Shown: positions 19,633 to 34,600, counted from the first letter of the stretch. The stretch: DNA of 64,000 nucleotides from Charina bottae (GCA_023362775.1 JALMGJ010000013.1:28684274-28748273), one strand, 5' to 3'. Numbers and translations are program-made. Notes: generated from the sequence alone by a model not told the origin.

Positions 19633-22600
19633 GTAGGTCGAGGACACGCTTTCGATCCGGGGCTCACCTTTTTCTGGGGTCTGAGGGGGAGAGGACACCG
19701 CGCAGGCGGGGAGGGGCAGTGAAATGGGGCTGGGTGATGGAGTTTCCCCTCTGGAATGACGCAACCAATGGATTTTTAAATGAAGGAGAGGTTTTTCGTT
19801 TTAGAGGAACCTTTTTAATGGCACACAGTCTTCCTGAAGCATGGAGGGGGTGGGAAGGATAGCGCCGAGGCTTGGCTTGACTGCTGGCCTTCACCTCCCG
19901 GGACTCCGGTCAGCGTGGCTGCCGGGACCGGGCTGCAGGCTTCAGCTGCCTCTGTGAATAAAGGGAGAGGCCCCAGGAAGAGGGAGAGGGTAATGCTGGG
20001 ATTGGGGGCCACTCTGACAGAGAAGTGCCCTGTGGCTGCAGCTGTGGCCCTTTCCCCAGAAGCATTCTGGGCCAGTGGAGTGAAAAGCCGGGGCCAGGAG
20101 GGCCCGCAAGCCAAGCCCAGCCCTGCCCTGCCCTCGAGGAGGCCCCTTGTGGTTCCAGCCCGTGGGAAGGGTGGTGGGCTCTCTTTGCGGTGAGAGGGAT
20201 CTGCCTGACGCCCGTGGGTTGTGCCAGATGAGCGGGATGCAGTGCAGAAGAAGACTTTCAGCAAGTGGATCAACTCCCACCTGGGCCAGGTCTCCTGCCG
20301 AATCGGCGACCTCTATACGGACCTGAGGGACGGATACCTCCTGACCAAGCTGCTGGAAGTTCTCTCGGGGGAGCAACTGGTAGGGGGGCCTCTCGGCCAC
20401 TGCAGGGATGACTTCCACGGAGGATGGATGGGGTCGCCGCCTCTCATGGCCAGATGTGTGCATTGCTCGCTGTAGAGGGGGATGCACTTTTGAGACGCTC
20501 AGAAGCCCTCTTGGTGTCTGCTGCGTAACCTCCGGTCTCGAGGCGGGGCTGAGCTCTCGAAGGGCAGGGAGAGCGGTGGGAGTGCTGGGCAGGGTGCTCC
20601 CTGGACCTCGGTGGCTCTCTGTGTGGCTGTGCGGGGTGTTGAGAAGGGTGGCTGGTAAAGTCAGAGGGCAGGGCTGTTGGGTGGTACACCTCACAAGCGA
20701 AGTGAGGTGGCAGGGGTATCAGGTTTGTAGGCTTAGGATTTTATCGCTATGAAACTGTACTTTTTGCTGTGACTTAGAAACATATCTTGGTGTATTTATT
20801 TATTTTATTAAATTATTAAATTTTTATTTTATTAAATTTATATTACCGCCCATCTCCCCTATCGGGGACCCTGTATCCTGATTTTATTGCTTTTGTGCAA
20901 TTTTAAGCTTTGTTAGTTTTACTGGTCAGTTCTGATTGTGCTTGGGCTGTGCCCTGGTGGGAACACGTTATATTTTGGTTGGCTTCTGCGGCAGCCCAAA
21001 CCCACCCGGGGAAGGATGCGGATCCACTCCCTGGAAAACGTGGACAAGGCCCTGCAATTCCTGAAGGAGCAGCGCGTCCACCTGGAGAACGTGGGTTCTC
21101 ATGACATTGTGGATGGCAACCACCGCCTGACCCTGGGCCTCATCTGGACCATCATCCTGAGATTCCAGGTAGGGCAAGAGGGCACCCCTGCCAGGGTGGG
21201 ACACGGGGCCATGTCTGGGCAGCTGGGTTCCCATGGCGTGGCTGTGCCCCGGCAACTCATCTGCTGCTGTAGGTCTGGGGGCATCCAAGTGAGGCCTGGA
21301 GCATCCTGGGGACGGTCTTGTCTCCCTGAGTTCTCCAGAAGCAGGACGGCAGCCTGTGTGGGCGGACATCATTTCGGGAAGCGTAGGCATCCCGGGCAAA
21401 GGAGGCCCAGGGGGAACCGGCTGGGTTGGGTCTTCTACCCCGGGGGGCACATCAGGGAAGGCAACTATGGAAATGAAAGCTGGGGTGGGGTGGGGGAGGG
21501 GGCTGGATGCAGGTGAGCTTTAGAGAGAGCGGCCAAAGGACACCCGTCCCCTGCTTCCTCCGCCTAGATCCAGGTGATTAAAATAGAAACGGAAGACAGC
21601 CGAGAGACCCGCTCGGCCAAAGATGCTCTGTTGCTCTGGTGCCAGATGAAGACAGCCGGGTGAGTCCGTGGGGCGGGATTGTCCCGGGGCCCACCAAGCC
21701 TTCGCTTGGCATGGCCCGATCACGCGCCTTGTTTATTTTATTGCATTGGGGCTTTTTACGGTCCTCTCCCGCCGTATGATTTAAAAGGCAGTTCACAGAC
21801 AAGAGGATAAGCAGCAGTGTTGTAAAGGGTCCCTAAAGTGCAAGGCTACCTTGTTCCCCACAGCCTGAGAGGTGGGCTGTCTTGAACTTCCTGGCTACTT
21901 CCCTCTCCTCCTAACTGCCAGGCTGCCTTGGGGGCAGAAAGCCTTTCCGGCATCAGGGCCTCTGAAGAAGTGGTTTGGGGAAGACGTGTTCCCTGGGGGG
22001 GGGGGGGCGCAGCAAGAGCCCCTTTCTGCGGAAAGAGCTGGCTGCCCTGGTTCAGGACAGCCGTCGCCTCCTTTTCAGGTACCCCGAGGTCAGCATCCAG
22101 AACTTCACTACCAGCTGGCGGGACGGACTGGCCTTCAGTGCGCTCATTCACAAGCACAGGTGAGGCGGTGTGTGGGTGGAGGGCAAAGGACTGCTGTCCA
22201 GTGGCTGCTCTCTCCAGCCAGGGATGGGCAGGCCAGGAATGCCATCTCTGCAGGAGCTGGCGGTGGGCCGGCTGCAGAATAAACTGGGTTTCTCATGGGA
22301 GCACTTCGATCCAGGGCCATCTGGAATGCCTTCTTGGTCAGATGCTGGATAGGGCCCTGCCCCTCAGGAGGCTTTCTGTTTCCTCCCCAGGCCGGATATC
22401 ATTGATTTCAAGAAGCTGACCAAATCCAACGCCGTCTACAATCTCCAGCAGGCCTTCAATACGGCAGAGCAGCAGCTGGGCCTGGCTAAATTGCTGGACC
22501 CAGAGGGTAACGCCCTGAACCAGCCCGAGTGGCACGGAGTGGCCGGAGAGGGATGCAAAAGCTCCGTGGTGCCCGGAGCAGGTCTTTCCCTGGCCGTGGC

Positions 22601-25600
22601 GCCTGTGGAAAGGAGCCCCTTCTCGGCCTGCCGGAGCAGGAGGTGGCCCTGACCGTAAAGCCGCCTTGGCACTGCGGCCGGGAGATCCGGGGGACGGGTT
22701 CGAGGTCCCGAGCTCTGCCAGGACCGGCATTCTGTGACGGGCGCAAGCGCCCCTTGCCAGACGTCTGTTCGAAAGCTGGGAGCTGCAGGGGAGTGGAAGG
22801 CCTCCTGAGGGGCAGGGCCCTATCCAGCATCTCAGGAACCCCGACATGGGGCACCAAGTTGGGCTGCCCTGTTCTTCGCTGAGATGAAACTGAGCTGGCT
22901 GGGAAGGAGCTCCTTGGCCAGAGCCAAGCGGAGGAATGGGTCTCCCTCTGGCCTGCCCCGCAGCCCCTGCCCCTTTGATCTCGAAGGTTCCCGATTTGCC
23001 GGGGTGGGATTTCCGCTACTGCCCCCGGGCTGCCTTCTAATCGGGGGCTGCCTGGGACCCCCCTTTCCCCCTCTGCCCACGTGGCCCAGCAGCCCTCGGT
23101 GCACCTGTTCAGAGGCCTTGGCCGGAAGCGGCTCCTCCAGGGGGTCATGGCCCTTTGGGGGGAGGCCTGGCAGCTGCTGCTCGGCTTGCTTGGGGGGCTG
23201 TGGGGCGGGGGCGGCCCATCTCGTGGGCAGAGGAGTGAGAACGGAGGCCCACGCGCCCTTTGCTCTGCTCCCCGCCTGGGTCTTGCAGGGGGAATGGCGC
23301 GGAGCCCCGGCCCCGGGGGCCGGTCCTCGGAGGTTTGGGGCCAGACCCACTCCGCAAAAGAGCCGCTCCTTTGGGTGCAAAAGGCGTCCGGCCCCGTCAC
23401 CTTTCCTTGGAGGAGGAGTCAGGTGCCGGGCAGGCCCGTCCCTGCTGATCCTGGGGGGCCGTTGCCGGGATCCGACCCAGAGTAGCGGTCGAGAACCCGC
23501 TTGTGGCACAGCGACCCCTCGCTTCTCCATCATCCCGTTTCCTTCTCCCAACAGCCTGTGAGGTGGGTTGAGGTGGCAGGGGCAGATGCCCAAGCATCTC
23601 TGCGTGATCCCCAGGAACGGGGGGGGGGGGGGCTGAGCGTGCACAGGCTCCACCCCTCAAGCCCTTGCCTGCGTTGGAGGGGAGAAGTCCGCCCGTCCCA
23701 CATCTTCCCTCCCTCGACACCCCCCGCCTGCTCTGCTTCCGCCCTTTCTCACCTCCCCACTCCCTCCCTCCCCTCCGCAGACGTCAACGTGGAGCATCCC
23801 GACGAGAAGTCTGTGCTGACCTACGTGGTTTCTTTCTACCATTACTTCTCCAAGATGAAGGCGCTGGCAGTGGAGGGGAAACGGATAGGAAAGGTGAACC
23901 TGGCAGACATGCGCTCTCGGGCCCCTTGCCCACGCTGCCGCCGTGGCACTGGCGAGGGGCGTTCAGGAGACCTGGGGGCCCGGCTGAGCCCAGGGCCCTG
24001 TTGCTGCAGCAGAAAGAAGGAAGCCCCCCGCCCTGGGTGGCCCAGCTTTCGTAAGAGCTCTCGTGGCTCTAGAAAGGATGCCAGCATCTGGTGGGAGCCG
24101 TTGGGGCTGCCCGGGCCCCTTGGGCGACCACACGGTGCACCCTGGGACCTGCGCTAGGTAGCCTGGCTGAAGGGCAGCAGTTCCCTGGCACACACCTGGA
24201 GGACTCCACAGCTCCGGAGGAATTAAGGGGGCGCCCAAGGCCGCACGCCAGGCCGAGTTCATTGTGTTGAGATTTCCCCACACGGCGCCCACGGCAGGAA
24301 GCCTCTTCACAAAAACCTCTCCCCTTCCCCTGCGTAGGTGCTGGACCAAGTGCTGGAGATTGAGAAGATCATAGAGCGCTATGAGTCTCTCGCCAGTGAG
24401 CTGTTGGAGTGGATCGAGATAACCATCCCCATCATCACCAACCAGAAGTTTGCCAACTCCCTGGCGGGGGTCCAGCAGCAGCTGCAAGCCTTCACTGCCT
24501 TCTGCACCCTGGAGAAGCCCATCAAGTGAGCTGGCCAGGAAGGTCTTCGCACCGAGGGAGGGCCGGCAGCCTTGCCCAAAGCCAGAGGGAGGGCCGCTTC
24601 CTCCCGCTAGGACTGGTCCTCGTGGCTCCTCCTGGTCCTGCAAGGCTGCTGCTGCCTTCCCTGCGTTGGCCCGAGCGGGGATGGCGCACAGGCCGCCCAC
24701 GGGTAGGCTGATCCTGTGCCCTTTGCCCGCAGGTTTCAGGAGAAGGGGAACCTGGAGGTCTTGCTTTTTTCCATCCAGAGCAAACTCCGTGCCAACAATC
24801 GCAAACTCTATATCCCCAAGGAGGGAAAGAGCATCTCGGACATCAACAAGGTAACAGAAACGCAGCCTTCCAGCCAGTCTCGGCCCAGGGGCAGCCCTGC
24901 CTCCCCCCCCCCCCCGGTCTTGGTCTCAGTCCCAATCTCTCCTGCCAGGCCTGGACGCGGCTGGAGAAGGCAGAGCATGAACGGGAAGTGGCCCTCCGCG
25001 CGGAGCTCATCCATCAGGAGAAGCTGGAGCTGCTGGCCCAGCGCTTCGACCACAAGGCGGTCATGCGGGAAACGTGGCTGAACGAGAACCAGCGGCTGGT
25101 GTCTCAGGTTGCAAGAGACGGGGCCCTCGATGGGCTGGGAAGGAGCCAGCACCGGGCTGTGGGACTGGCTACTGGCGGGTACCCCGTGGAGAACCTCCCT
25201 CTCGGCATTGGGGTCCAGCACAGCAGTTTTATACTGTCCGCCGCTAGAAATTCCCAGGGTGCTGGTCCCTGTGGGGCATGTTTGCAAAAGTGTGTGTGTG
25301 TGCGTGTGTGGGGGGACAGCTGGCTGCTGGAGGAAAGACTTCAGTGAAGCGAGTACGAGGCCCGAAACAGGACTGGGAGGGGCAGACGTGGCTCAAGAGC
25401 CAAGGCAGGACTTCATGGGAGATCGGAGCTCCAAGGCACAAGTCGGGGAGCGAAGGCAGGAGAGCAGCTGCGCTTGCCCGGAAAGTACTCTGTGTGTGTG
25501 CAAGAACATGCTGTTGCGTGCTCTGCTCATCCGCCGGCTTCCTTCCCTTCCTCCTCACCAGGACAACTTTGGTTGTGACCTCCCGGCCGTGGAGGCGGCC

Positions 25601-28600
25601 ATGAAGAAGCACGAGGCTATTGAGGCGGACATCTCCTCCTACCAGGAGCGCATCCAGGTGGTGCTGGAGCTGGCCCAGGAAGTGGAGTCGGAGGGCTACT
25701 ACGACAGCAGGCGCATCGTGGCCCAAAAGGACAACATCCTGCGGCAGTGGGGACTCCTGACAGAGTTGGTCCGTGCCCGGCGCGTCCGGCTGGAACAGAA
25801 CATTGCCCTGCAGAAGATCTTCCAGGAGATGGTGTACATGATCGACTGGATGGAGGAAATGCAGGTCTGGAGGGCCCCCATCACTGTCCGAGGGAACTCG
25901 GGGGCGGGGGGGGGGAGGCAGGCGGTTCCTCTGGGTATCTGCATGGAACAGGCTCTCTGAGGACCCCTTCAGGTCCAGCCGAGAGGCACCGGTTGGCTTT
26001 GAGCCTACCCTGCTCTTGCCTGGCTCCATCCTCCGTCACACAGGGGAGTCCGGCTGGGGGGCAGGCTGGGGCCCGGCAGGCTGGGGCCCGGCCCCCTGCC
26101 ATTTTGCCAGGTTGAATACCACCAGCTGTATTCATGTACGCGTGTATGTATGTTCCAGTATAACCCAAAGAACGCTGAGTGGCGTTCAGCATAACACAAA
26201 AAGAGAACAAAAAGCATACAGCAAGCAGAGAACTCCTAAGTTGGGGGCCCAGGGTGGTTGCTAAGGTTGCAGCAGGGGTGTGCCAAGCCTCTGTGGCTGG
26301 AGACAGAGTGCTCCCGGAGCCCCATTCCAGAGTGGCCTGCTCCAGAGGAAGAACGGGATGTTCGCTGGTTCCCTGGCACATTCTGTCTCCCGGGTGGGAA
26401 CACTGTGTGCAGACTCGGGCTTCTGTCGGTCCCTCTCTTCCACCCCGGGGCACCCCCGAAGATTCCCCAGGTGGAGAGCCAGCCGATCCTCGGAGTGGCT
26501 CCAGCGGGCACTGCCATGGCTAGGGGCACCTGGGGGGTGAGCCACGGCCTCTCCTGCCTGTGCCCAGCCTGGGAAAGGAAGCCCCGAGCCTCGTCCCTGG
26601 CATTCATGCCTTTGGTCACCCTGGCAGGCCCAGCTGGCTTCGAAGGAGTTCGGGAAGCACCTTCTGGAGGTGGAGGACTTGCTGCAGAAGCACGGCTTGC
26701 TGGAGGCTGACCTCTCTGCGCAGCGGGACCGGGTCCAGGCCCTCAACACGGCCGCCCTCAAGTTCTCGGAACTGCAAGGTGACCCGGGGCTGGGTGTATG
26801 TCCCGCCTCGGGGGCCCGGGGGCCCGGGTTCAGCCTGCAGGCGCTCACCGCCGCTTGCCTCCCTTCGCTGCTTTCCTCCCCAGGCTACCAGCCCTGCGAC
26901 CCCCAGGTCATCTGCAACCGGGTCAGCCACGTCCAGGGCTGCCAGGAGCGGCTGCAGGAGCTGGCTGCCAAGCGGCGGAAGGAGCTGGAGGCTTCCCGCC
27001 AGCTGTGGTCCTTCTTCCAAGAGATGGAGGAGGCGGAGGCCTGGGTGCGGGAGAAGGAGCGCGTCCTGTCGTCCTCCCAGAGCTACGGCAAGGACCTGGA
27101 CGGCGTGGCCAAGCTGCTGAGCAAGCACTGCCTCCTCCTGGGCGAGCTGAGCGGCCGCCGCTCCCTGCTGCAGACCGCCATGCGGCAGGGCGAGCAGGTC
27201 CTGCTGCGGAAGCGCTTCGGCCCGGTCCACGTGCAGGAGAAGATCCGGGACGTGCGCCTGCGCTGGAAGAAGCTGGAGGGGCTGGCGGCCTGCCACCTGC
27301 AGAAGTTGCAGGGGGCCCTGAGCTTCCACCAGTTCGGCGCCGACACCGACGACCTGGTGGCCTGGCTGCAGGACGCCTATCGCCTGGTCTCCAGCGATGA
27401 CTTCGGGCACGACGAACACTCCACCCGGTCGCTGGTCAGGAAGCACAAGGGGGTGCTGCAGGAGATCGACAAGCACCGGGCGGCCGTCCTGGCCCTGCGG
27501 AAGCAGCTGGCCGCCCTGGCGCCCGAGCACCACGAGACGGTGGAGGTGCAGATCCGCATCGTGGAAGTGGAGCAGCTGTACGAGGAGGTGGCGGAAGTGG
27601 CTGTGCTGCGCCGTCAGTGGCTGCAGGATGCCCTGGCCGTGTACCGCCTGTTCAGCGAGGTCAACGCCTGCGAGATCTGGATCGACGAGAAGGAGCAGTG
27701 GCTCGGCCGGATGGAGGCGCCCGAGAAGCTGGAGGACCTGGAGGCGGTCCAGCACCGGTAGGTGGGGAGGGAGACGGCGGGGGCGGGCAGGCGGGGGCAA
27801 GGAGCTCGGGCCCAAACGCCTTGCGCTTCTTTTCCTTGCTGCTGCTGCTGCTGCTGCTGCTGCCCCCCCACGCCCCTGCCACTTCCAGGCGGGCTGCCTT
27901 CAGGGTGAGTCGGGCTGACCTCGCCTCCCTTCCCGTGCAGGTTTGAAAGCCTCGACCAGGAGATGAACAGCCTGATGGGTCGCATTCTGGATGTTAACCA
28001 AGTTGTGCAGCAGCTGGTTGACGGGGGCCACCCGAGCTCCTCCGAAGTCCGGTCCTGCCAGGACCATCTCAACAGCAGGTGGGAAGAGGCCGTCCGGCTG
28101 AGCATCCCTGACCGTGGCAGGCCACGGAGAAAGGCGGTGGCAACCTCGAGAAAGGCAACCTCGTGGCAGGCCACGGAGAAAGGCGGTGGCGGCAGCGTCT
28201 CAGGCTTTGCGCCCAGGAAACCTTTCGGGGACCCAAGTGGCCCAGACTGGCTTCCTGCCTTTCCAGGCTCTGCTTCCCTTGGGGGTTTTCTGCTCTGCTG
28301 AGAGCAAGCCACGGACGCGCAGGCTCTTAGAGACCCCTCAGGCAGTTACGGTGCCCTCGCCCTCCGTCCCGCCTTGGAGGACTCTTGGCCCGTAGGGGTT
28401 GCCACCGCAAAAGATTGCAGGGGGAGAGCAGTTGTGCCCCCTTTCCCCGGCAAGGGGTCCTGGTGTGCTTGGCCCAGAGAGGAAGACCTTCCTTGCAGGC
28501 ATGTCCTGTATGCAACAGTTTGCCCCCTCCCTCCCTCCCTCCCAGCAGAACCTTAATCAGGGACTCCACTTCTGTGCTCCTTTACCTTAGTCCAGAGCTT

Positions 28601-31600
28601 TCCAAACTGTGTGTCGCGACACGTTAGTGTGTCGGCTGCAGTGTCTGGATGTGTTGCGGCTGCTGCTGCCTCCGAGCCCTGCCAGGGTTCCGCGCAGGTC
28701 CTAGTGCCTGCCTTGTGCCCTGCTGTAAGAGTGAAATGATGCATGTCTAAAAAGTGTGTCACCAACATGAAAAGTTTGGAACGCTCTGCCTTAGTCTGTC
28801 CTAGCTGGACACAGCCTTGTCTCCCAGGCACCAGAGGCTCCTGGCCCACCAAAGGGCCTGAGTGGCCTGGAGAGACGGGCCGAGCCAGTCTGTTCTTTCT
28901 CTCGGAGAATCCCACGGCCTCACCATGATCTTTCCCGCGCTTGTCATCCTTTTCCTGGCCCCGTGGTGTGACTAGATGGAACCGGGTGGTAGAGCTGGTG
29001 GAGGAGAAGAAGGACCACCTCAGTTCCATCCTGAAGATCCAGAACTACCTGCTGGAGTGCAGCGAAATCAAGTCTCAGATCCGGGAGAAGCGCCAGGCCG
29101 TCGAGTCCGCCCAGTACAGCGGTGGCGACCTGGGCAGCGTCCTCTCCCTCCAGCGCCGCCTCTCCACCATGGAGGCTGCCCTGGTGCTCCTGGAGCCCCG
29201 GCTGATCGAGCTGCAGCAGGAGGGGGAGTCGCTGGCCAACACCCACCCCGCCCAGGCCATGGAGATCCTGATGCAGTTTGAGGAGATCAGCGAGGAGTGG
29301 GAGGCCTTGAAGAAGACGCTGCAGGGCTGCGAGGACTCGCTTACGGTAGCCAGCAGGTCAGGCCGGCAGCAAAGGGTCGGGGGGCGAAGGAGCGGAGTGC
29401 TGGGCCTTGCTGCAGGTGGGCCAGCGAGAACCGCAGAGGGCAGCCCTGCCTCTCCGGAGGCCGCTCACTCCCGGGGCGTCTCCTTGCAGGTTGCAGCAGT
29501 TCATCCAGGACTTGGACAGCTTCCTGACCTGGCTGGTGAAGACGCAGGCAGCCGTGGCCTCGCCTGTGGAGGAGCTGCCAGGCAGCCTCCCAGAGGCCGA
29601 GCGGCTGCTGCACCAGCACGCTCTGCTCAAGGAGGAGATCAGCCGCTACGAGGAGGATTATGCCAAGATCCAGGCCGTCAACGATGTGCTGGCGCTGGAG
29701 GACGCGGACCTGCCCTACCTCTCTGTCCAGCAGTGGCTCCAGAAGCTGGACGTGGGCTGGAACAAGCTGCAGGAGATGTGGGAGCACCGCCGGGAGCTGC
29801 TGGTGCAGGCACACCTCTTCTTCCTCTTCCTGCGTGATGCCAAGCAGGCCGAAGTTTGTCTGCACAACCAGGTAACCCTTGCTGCCGCAGAGCAGCCGGG
29901 CGGCCCTCCTCCGTGACGGCCAGGCCAGGCTGCGGCACCGGATCCTCAGCCGGGACACCTGCAGTGCAGCGCTGCTCCCCAGCTGCGGTTGGTGCCGAGG
30001 CGGAAGCCGAGAGCGCCTCCCCCCCCCCCCGCCGGCCTCTCTGGCTTCGGACGAGGCCGCCGACTTTAACACTTCTCGCCCCCTGAGAGCTTGGAACGTG
30101 CTTGCTGTGAAAGGAAGCCGCCCCGAGATGCTTAGACAGCCGGGCTGCCGCATGGCACCAGCGAGGGCCCGCTCAGGCCTGCACTGTAGGTTGGCCTGAG
30201 GCCCCGATCCCTCGACCGCGTGCCACGCTGATGGGTTTAGCGCAGCGTTCCCCAGCCCGATCCCCTCGGATTCATCGGCAGCCCCTGAGCAGTCTGGCCA
30301 GTGGCTGGGACTTCTGGGGCTTGTCCCCACACATTGGGGGGCTGCCTGCTTGGGGTTAAGGGAGCCAAGGGAGCCAAGCCAACCCCAGCCACTTGGAGGT
30401 TTGCGGGGAGAGCAGAAGGCCCACTTCCTGCCAGTCTCTGGCCTTGCAGGACATGGAAACTGGCAGATTCGCTCACACTGGCTGAATTTGCGCAACATGC
30501 TGAGTGTGGATACCCCCTTTGCTGGGTTTGTACAATAATCTAGTCACACACTAACCTGGGTTAACACTGGCTAAACATAGCGGGTTGTGTGAATGCAGCC
30601 ACTTGGTCTGTAATGGATGTAGCTGAATGTGTTGCTTGAACCTGGTCCTTAATCCTGGTGCAAGGTGCGAATCAGGTCGCTGTTGGTTCACCCAAGTATG
30701 TCATTCCTGAGCCGGTTGCGACCAATGGCTTTCTTGCCTCCTTCAGCCCCTCACAAACCAGGGACCTTATTTGGACAGCAGGTGAGGCTCAGGGTGCAGA
30801 AGAGGTGCTGTCAAAAGGGCTCGGCAGTGTGTGGCCATGTCCTCCCCTGGAAACAGCGTGCAAGCAGAAGTCGTTCTTCTGTCTCATCCTGGCTGATGCA
30901 ACCTCCTTGCTTACCCTTTTATTAATTGACACGAGCCTTGAATTGGTAAACAGAAATCAGAAATTGGTGGCTCCAACAAATCCTATTAAAAGGCATAAGC
31001 TTTCCTGAGCTGTAGCATGGAGTGGTTCAGCTGCTGTAGGATTTAAAAAGGGGGTGAGGCAAGGCCGGGGCGGGGTGGCCTTGCGTTGTTGGAGCTGCTG
31101 CTCTCTGCAGAAAGCCTGGAAATGCGGCGTAGCTGAGGCGGAGGCGTTTTCACCAGCACGCCTAACCACCGAGTCCTGGTGTGTTGCTAGACTTTCACGG
31201 AATGCCACTGATGGGCACGACCAACTGTCGGTTAATATGCCAAGCTCCCGCAGGTAGTTCCTTCAGGGCCAGCCCACCTAGGCAGGCAGGAGAAAGGCAG
31301 GTCGAGTCTTGGTCAGTTTTTAATTCATACATTTGAAGTGTGACTTCTGACAGGTGCACAGTCCTGCGTTGCCCACACCCATTTTTGGGTGGGGTTGACG
31401 TGATTGCATAGGATTCCTGCCTGTTTTTAATTATTTGTTCAATCTAGTCTTCCTTTGGGAGGTGGGGTTGCCTGGAATTCAAGGTGGTGGTTTCAGGTAA
31501 AATGTGGTAGTTTTCCATATGCATTTTAACCTTTTATATGCCAAAAGAATAACAATGTTGGGTATTTGGTGCTAGAAAAGTTTCAGGACAGTTCTCGACA

Positions 31601-34600
31601 CAAGGCTTCATATGCAATCATTGAAAAAGAAGAAACCTTTCGCACGGCAAGAGAGACCAAGGAGCGGCTGCCGCCGCCGCCCTCCCTAAGGAAACCCCTC
31701 CTGCCTGGGGGGCTGCTCGGGGGGCTTTTCTCTCTGGCTTTTGTGGCGTTGCGGAGCAGAAGCGCCACACCGGCCATTCTGCCGCAGCAGATGTCAGAGG
31801 GCTGCAGGTCCACCCCGCTTGGGGCTGGGCCCCGATCCGAACGGGAGGGCGAAGAGGACAAGAAGAGCCGCTCGGTGCCTTTCAGGGACAATTGCAGCCC
31901 GCCCAGAGATGACGCCCCCACTTGCCCCCGGATTCTTGCGTTTTGGGTGGCAGTTCAGCAGAGGCTGCTGGGGACAGTCAGCCAAATAGATGCCGTTTGT
32001 AATAAGTTAGTCACTGTGCTTTTAACCAAAGAACGGGTTTTGTTGTTGTTGTTGTTCAGTCGTTTAGTCGTGTCCGACTCTTCGTGACCTCATGGACCAT
32101 AGCATGCCAGGCCTTCCTGTCCTCCACTGTCTCCCGGAGTTTACTCAAATTCATGTACGTTACATCGGTGATGCTATCTAACCATCTCATCCTCTGCCGT
32201 CCCCTTCTCCTTTTGCCTTCAGTCTTTCCCAGCATCAGGGTCTTTTCCAGTGAGTCCTCTCTTCACATTAGGTGGCCAAAGTATTTGAGCTTCAGCTTCA
32301 GTATCTGTCCTTCCAATGAGCAGTCAGGGTTGATTTTCTTTAGGATTGACTGATTTGACCTCCTTGCAGTCCAAGGGACTCTTAAGAGTCTTCTCCAGCA
32401 CCGCAGTTCGAAAGCATCCATTCTTCGGCGCTCAGCCTTCCTTATGGTCCAACTCTCACAGCCATACATTACTACTGGGAAAACCATAGCTTTAACTATA
32501 TGGACCTTTGTCGGCAAGGTGATGTCTCTGCTTTTTAATATGCTGTCTTGGTTTGCCATAGCTTTCCTCCCAAGGAGCAAGAGTCTTTTAATTTCATGGC
32601 TGCAGTCACCGTCTGCGGTGATCTTGGAGCCCAAGAAAATAAAATCTGTCACTGCTTCCATTTCTTCCCCTTCTATTTGCCAGGAAGTGATGGGACCAGA
32701 TGCCATGATCTGAGTTTTTTTAATGTTGAGTTTCAAGCCAGCTTTTGCACTCTCCTCTTTCACCCTCATCAAGAGGCTCTTTAGTTCCTCTTCACTTTCT
32801 GCCATTAGGGTGGTATCGTCTGCATATCTGAGGTTGTTGATATTTCTCCCGGCAATCTTAACTCCGGCTTGTGATTCATCCAGCCTGGCATTTCTCATGA
32901 TGTACTCTGCATATAAGTTAAATAAGCAGGGTGATAATATACAGCCTTGTCGTACTCCTTTCCCAATTTTGAACCAATTGGTTGTTCCATGTCCGGTTCT
33001 AACTGTTGCTTCTTGGCCCTCATACAGGTTTCTCAGGAGACAGGTAAGGTGGTCTGGTACTCCCATCTCTTTAAGAATTTGCCACAGTTTGTTGTGATCC
33101 ACACAATCAAAGGCTTTAGCGTAGTCAATGAAGCAGAAGTAGATGTTTTTCTGGAACTCTCTTGCTTTTTCCATGATCCAGCGAATGTTGGCAATCTGAT
33201 CTCTAGTTCCTCTGCCTCTTCGAAACCCAGCTTGCACTTCTGGTAGTTCTCGGTTCACATACTGCTGAAGCCTAGCTTGTAGGATTTTGAGCATAACCTT
33301 GCTAGCATGTGAAATGAGCGCAATTGTACGGTAGTTTGAACATTCTTTGGCATTGCCCTTCTTTGGAATTGGAACGTAAACTGACCTTTTCCAATCCTGT
33401 GGCCACTGTTGAGTTTTCCAAATTTGTTGGCATATTGAGTGCAGCACTTTAACAGCAACATCTTTTAGGATTTTAAATAGCTCAGCTGGGATACTGTCTT
33501 CTCCGCTAGCTTTGTTGTTAGTAATGCTTCCTAAGGCCCACTTGACTTCACTCTCTAGGATGTCCGGCTGAAGGTCAGTGACCACACCATCGTATTTATC
33601 AGGGATATTAAGATCTTTCTTGTATAGTTCTTCTGTGTATTCTTGCCACCTCTTCTTAATCTCTTCTGCTTCTGTTAGGTCCCTGCCTTTTTTGTCCTTT
33701 ATCATGCCCATCAAGAACCGGTTAGATAGTAGCAAAAATGCCATTTCATTAAGGAGAATATCATGAGGCACTCTGTCGAAGGTGAATGTCTGTGGCATTC
33801 CCTTGATCTACCGTTGTGTGCCGGCAACTCTGTCGGAGGAGGAGGAGGACTCAGGTCTGACTCAGTTTTGTCTGCAACAGACCCTTGCTGGCTCCTACTA
33901 ATTGTAGCAGACTTCACCTAAGCGCTTGCAAGCACCCCCTTTAAGGACCTGGCCTGGGGCAGCCCTCAAGCTGAGAGTCTCCTCCCCCTTCTGAAGATGG
34001 GGTGACATTGGCCCCCTCCGGTCTTCTAGGGCTTTGCCAGGCCTCAAAGGTTATGGAGAGCAGTGTTTGACACCCCCCCCCAATGCAGTTCATCTGGGCC
34101 TGCAGACTGCCTAAATTAGCTGCGCTCCCTCTCCTTGCCCGGCCGGAGCGCCAGCTGCCCCTTCCCGTCATCGATGGCCAGCCAGGGCTGCGTTTCCCTT
34201 CCGAGGGAAGACGGGGCTAATGGGAGTCGAAGAGTTCTGGCGTCTTTGATCTTCCTTTTATTTCCAACGTACCAACGAACTTGGTTGGTCTGCAGTATCT
34301 CTCGGAGGCCTCCGCTGATTCTGGCCTTTTCCGACACGGCGCCTGGACCCCGCTCCTCCTCGCGCCCCTCCTTCCACTTCGGAGGGCTCTCCGGCCTCTC
34401 CCGCTGCTCCCCCTTGTGGAGATTGCCGGCAATTGCACCGCCACTCGTTGCACGGGCTCGCCCATCGCTCCTGAAGGAAACTCGAGGCCGTCAACAGATG
34501 TGTTAAGGTGGGGGGGGGGGGTCCAGCCCTGTTGTTGATGGAGTCGGAGGTCTCCTGGCCCACCGGTGGCCTTGGCTCCGGTGGCTGTGGCAGGACGTCC

